Source of the DNA: Rhodoferax sp.
GTDB lineage: Bacteria; Pseudomonadota; Gammaproteobacteria; Burkholderiales; Burkholderiaceae_C
NCBI GenBank assembly: GCA_029946045.1
Contig: JAQSDS010000477.1
Span: 1 to 10,041, forward strand
Reading direction: 5' to 3'
Length of the DNA: 10,041 bases
The position numbers were made by a program, and so were the translations under genes. The notes below the pieces were generated by a model, which saw only the letters and a list, made by a program, of their open reading frames with translations, made no database searches and had not been told where the DNA came from. This document shows positions 7,481 to 10,041 of this stretch, one piece after another; the stretch's first letter is position 1; every line of letters begins with the position of its first letter.

Positions 7481-8930
7481 AGTAGTGGGCAACGCGCCAC
7501 AGATTCTCAGGCGATGCCAACAAGTGCTGCAAGCCGGTGCGTTCGAGCATCAGGTCGGTGGCGCGCTGGGCTGCCTCCATCACCTCGACTTCATCCACCG
7601 TTGTGACCTTGCCATCTTCCATCAGTACCCGGCCGTTGACTATGGTGGTGGTCACGTCGGCACCGTTGGCGAACGCAGTGACGCGGTAAACCGGCATGTT
7701 CAGCGGCATCATGTGGGGTTTGAATAAATCGACGAGGATGATGTCGGCCTTCTTGCCAACTTCGAGCGAGCCGATCTCATGGTCTAACCCGATGGCACGT
7801 GCGGCGTCGATGGTCACCATCTCCAGCACCTTGCCGTGGGGCAACACGCCTGCATCGCGGAAATGACGACGATGGTAGTGCATGCACTGAAACATGTGAC
7901 GGAACATGTCATAGCTGCGGTCCGGCGCGATCCCGTCCGAACCCAGTGCAACCGTCACGCCAGCTTGCAGCAATTCGGGCACCGGGCAGCGGCCACGGAT
8001 GGACATGATGGCACTCGGGTTGTGCACGATGCGCGTGTCGGTGGCGGCACAGGCAGCAATGTCTTCGTCGGTGAGGTCGATGGAATGCGACATGTAAGAC
8101 GAATTGCCCAGCAGGCCCATACCTTGTGCCAGTTTCAGGCTGCCGGTGCGGTGCCCGTCTTGGGTAAAGCCCAAACTATGTGCCTTTGCCAGGCCCATGT
8201 ACTGCGCGGCCTGAGCGCGAAAAATGTCCTCAAACTGCAGCTGGGCGGGCTCCTGGTCGGGGTGAAAGACAGGCAGCGTCACCGCGATGTTGACCCGGCC
8301 GTCGGCCCGGCCGTGCTGGGTCTGGATGATGGCCTCGCAGGTCTCGTACATCTGGGCAAACGAAATCTCGCGGTCGCTGCGCTGGTCGCCGTTCCAGGTG
8401 GCATAGGTGCGTGGGCCAGGCGGGCGCGACGGGCCGACGGCCAGTACCGATCGTGTGCCTGTTTCGGTGATGGCATCGCAGTGCCGCGTGGCGTAACGCG
8501 GGTCGTCCACACGCATGATGCTGTCGCCGCCACCAAACAGGCACACGCCAGTGGTGGTGCCGCACTTGAGCCGTTCCAGCGCCGCTAGCTTGGCCTCGGC
8601 GTACCAAAACTCTTCGTCTGAGCCCAGGGTGTAGATGACCTGGCAGGCGTCCATCCAGGCACCCGCATCACCCGCACCCATGGTCTTGAGCAGGCCGTGC
8701 CCGGCATGGGCATGGCTGTCAATGAGGCCAGGCAAGACAGCTTTGCGAAAGGCGTTGAGGGTCTTGCGCGCGCTGTAGCGGGCCTGCAGTTCGGCCGTGG
8801 TGCCGACGGCAACGATGCGATCGCCGTTCACGGCAATGGCACCGTCTTCGATCACCCGGCGCTCGGTGTCCACGGTGATCACGGTACCGTGCTCAATCAA
8901 CAGGTCGATCGGCGTTTGGGAGTGCAACAT
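7479..8930 (-). CDS. ATZ/TRZ-type amidohydrolase
   Basis: This 483-residue cytoplasmic hydrolase belongs to the ATZ/TRZ group of the amidohydrolase superfamily (triazine hydrolases, guanine and S-adenosylhomocysteine deaminases and relatives). It has the N-terminal strand LIEHGTVITVDTERRVIEDG (11-30), the HxH metal motif His73/His75 in PGLIDSHAHAGHG, strand-5 His251 (AKAHSLG), strand-6 His282 (SHSIDL), strand-8 Asp332 (ALGSDGIAPD) and the closing IGSLEVGKKADIILVDL (386-402). Many family members have an acidic residue three places after the strand-5 His (HxxE); here that place is Gly254, which suggests a different proton relay or substrate. It would hydrolyse an amide, amidine, or C-N or C-Cl bond on an imported compound; which one cannot be told. 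It starts 11 bases after the ABC ATPase and ends eight bases before the flavin reductase-like gene. Upstream of ATG 8930 the ribosome site is weak. Family call firm, substrate unknown. Confidence 0.93.
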   Translation of the reverse strand: MLHSQTPIDLLIEHGTVITVDTERRVIEDGAIAVNGDRIVAVGTTAELQARYSARKTLNAFRKAVLPGLIDSHAHAGHGLLKTMGAGDAGAWMDACQVIYTLGSDEEFWYAEAKLAALERLKCGTTTGVCLFGGGDSIMRVDDPRYATRHCDAITETGTRSVLAVGPSRPPGPRTYATWNGDQRSDREISFAQMYETCEAIIQTQHGRADGRVNIAVTLPVFHPDQEPAQLQFEDIFRAQAAQYMGLAKAHSLGFTQDGHRTGSLKLAQGMGLLGNSSYMSHSIDLTDEDIAACAATDTRIVHNPSAIMSIRGRCPVPELLQAGVTVALGSDGIAPDRSYDMFRHMFQCMHYHRRHFRDAGVLPHGKVLEMVTIDAARAIGLDHEIGSLEVGKKADIILVDLFKPHMMPLNMPVYRVTAFANGADVTTTIVNGRVLMEDGKVTTVDEVEVMEAAQRATDLMLERTGLQHLLASPENLWRVAHY

Positions 8931-8941
8931 GGTTCAATCTT

Positions 8942-9961
8942 TCAGGAGGTGTAGAACAGCACCGGAATGCGACGCTCCTGCACGGCGTGGCAGGCGACTT
9001 GTGAACCATCGGGTTGCGCACTCAGTTCAGGTTTTTCGGCTTTGCATCGGTCGTTGGCATGCGGACAGCGCGGATGAAAAGTGCAGCCCGAAGGCGGATT
9101 CAGCGGGCTGGGGATTTCGCCAGAGATGGGAGATTTATCGCGCCCTCGCGACTCCAATTGCGGCAGCGCCGCCAGCAGCAGCTGGGTGTACGGATGCTTG
9201 GGTGCTTCGAACAACACCCGCGTGGGTGCCACCTCGGCCAGGCGGCCCAAGTACATCACGCCCACATCGTGTGAGACGTAGTTGATCACCGCCAGGTTAT
9301 GGCTGATGAACAGACAGGTCAGCCCGAGCCGCTCTTGCAACTCGCGCAGCAGGTTGAGAATCTGGGCTTGTACCGACACATCAAGAGCAGAGGTGGGTTC
9401 GTCGCAAACAAGAAAGGTGGGATTGCCCGCAAGCGCCCGCGCAATCGACACCCGTTGACGCTGACCGCCAGAAAACTCGTGCGGAAACTTCATCGCATCG
9501 GCTGGGGCCAGGCCTACCTGCTGCAACAACTCGTGCACGCGCGGCATCACCTGCGCCTCGGGCAATAGTTTCTGGAAACGGATCGGTTCGGCAATCGCTG
9601 TGCCAATGCGGTAGCGGGGGTTTAGCGAGGCGTAGGGATCCTGGAAGATCATCTGAATGCGGTGCCCTTTCTGACCTGCATCTGCAAAGCCAATGCTGCC
9701 GCTGCTGGGTGTGTCCAAGCCAGCGACCAGCCTTGCCAGGGTCGACTTGCCACAACCTGACTCCCCAACCAGACTGAAGGTTTCACCGCGCCGAATCTGG
9801 AAGCTCACGCCATCGACTGCTTTCACCGAAGGCGCTTTGCCTAGCTTGCCACGCAGCAGTCCACTGCCCACCGGGAAATGGCGTGTAACTTGGTTCACGA
9901 TAAGGCTGATGCCGGCGGGTAACGTGGGCAGCACGGGGGCTTGTTTGCGCATGGGGTTCAT
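8942..9961 (-). CDS. Dipeptide/oligopeptide ABC importer ATPase (DppF/OppF-like)
   Basis: This 339-residue ATPase powers a peptide-type ABC importer at the inner face of the membrane. All motifs are present: Walker A GESGCGKST (66-74), Q-loop Gln107 in IFQDPYASLNPR, signature FSGGQRQR (163-170), Walker B FLVCDEPTSALD (183-194) and His221. The C-terminal oligopeptide-transporter domain follows (APKHPYTQLLLAALP and SGCTFHPRCP) and carries four cysteines, Cys293, Cys299, Cys306 and Cys324, spaced CX5CX6CX17C. The start at 9961 has a strong ribosome site GGAGG (9966-9970) four bases before it and overlaps the stop of the upstream ATPase gene by ATGA; ATG 9952 is a second possibility. The N-terminal extension (before about residue 18) is usual for DppF/OppF. 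The attached hydrolase genes suggest the imported solute is a small nitrogen compound and not necessarily a peptide. Permeases and binding protein should lie beyond 10041. Confidence 0.95.
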   Translation of the reverse strand: MNPMRKQAPVLPTLPAGISLIVNQVTRHFPVGSGLLRGKLGKAPSVKAVDGVSFQIRRGETFSLVGESGCGKSTLARLVAGLDTPSSGSIGFADAGQKGHRIQMIFQDPYASLNPRYRIGTAIAEPIRFQKLLPEAQVMPRVHELLQQVGLAPADAMKFPHEFSGGQRQRVSIARALAGNPTFLVCDEPTSALDVSVQAQILNLLRELQERLGLTCLFISHNLAVINYVSHDVGVMYLGRLAEVAPTRVLFEAPKHPYTQLLLAALPQLESRGRDKSPISGEIPSPLNPPSGCTFHPRCPHANDRCKAEKPELSAQPDGSQVACHAVQERRIPVLFYTS

Positions 9962-10041
9962 TCGGCCTCCAGTGCTTGGGTTGCTGTGCTGGCGTGGCCC
10001 AGGGTGGTCAACCAGCAGGCGACCTGGCGCGAGCCGTGGGT
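9958..10041 (-). CDS. C-terminal tail of DppD/OppD-like ABC ATPase (partial)
   Basis: The minus strand is open from the window edge to a TGA at 9960-9958. It reads about 27 codons ending in GSRQVACWLTT and LEAE. The pattern VACW or VACH near the end is the usual close of DppD/OppD-type ATPases, where the cysteine belongs to the C-terminal cysteine motif. The stop overlaps the start of the DppF-like gene by four bases (ATGA), the normal DppD-DppF arrangement. The rest of the gene is outside the window, so the call rests on a short tail plus position. Confidence 0.7.
   Translation of the reverse strand, partial: THGSRQVACWLTTLGHASTATQALEAE
9966..9970 (-). promoter_or_regulatory. Shine-Dalgarno of the DppF-like gene
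   Basis: GGAGG on the minus strand, four bases before ATG 9961 and inside the end of the upstream ATPase gene. It supports 9961 over the in-frame ATG at 9952, which would be 13 bases away. Confidence 0.6.

Noticed and set aside
7836..8588. Open frame of 250 codons on the plus strand.
   Set aside because: It lies wholly opposite the well-supported amidohydrolase gene; long antisense frames are common in GC-rich coding DNA and its sequence is low-complexity His/Ala/Val-rich.

Overview
The window looks like chromosomal DNA from a betaproteobacterium of the order Burkholderiales, probably Comamonadaceae (Rhodoferax/Polaromonas type). The evidence is a moderately high G+C content, a tightly packed catabolic operon and the protein styles seen. 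The placement is an inference from general appearance, not from a marker gene. No rRNA, tRNA, CRISPR array, insertion sequence or phage gene was found.

Left part, plus strand (48-3913): a secreted PhnD-type periplasmic binding protein is followed after 30 bases by a membrane-bound sensor histidine kinase with a PAS-like region. This is the layout of a binding protein that feeds a signal to a kinase. No response regulator and no transporter permease or ATPase accompany it in the window. About 200 bases with no convincing gene follow, including a strong 8-bp stem-loop. Next comes a close EamA homologue, a 10-helix metabolite exporter whose E. coli relative exports O-acetylserine and cysteine.

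Middle (3914-4163): a 250-base convergent gap between eamA and the minus-strand operon. It holds a credible Rho-independent terminator for the minus-strand operon (hairpin 4039-4073, T7 tract 4031-4037) and a weaker GC-rich hairpin just after eamA.

Right part, minus strand (10041 down to 4164): six genes joined by ATGA overlaps or gaps of 2-11 bases, clearly one operon. In transcription order they are: the C-terminal tail of a DppD/OppD-like ATPase (cut by the window end), a DppF/OppF-like ATPase, an ATZ/TRZ-type amidohydrolase, a flavin reductase-like FMN protein, an AtzC/cytosine deaminase-like amidohydrolase, and a chlorohydrolase-like amidohydrolase whose first metal-binding HxH motif is replaced by DxL. 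The best reading is an uptake-and-hydrolysis pathway: a peptide-type ABC importer brings in a nitrogen-containing compound, and three different amidohydrolases plus a flavoprotein process it. The substrate cannot be read from the sequence. Resemblance to AtzC suggests a nitrogen heterocycle, ammelide-like or pyrimidine-like compound. This combination of genes is the most interesting thing in the window.
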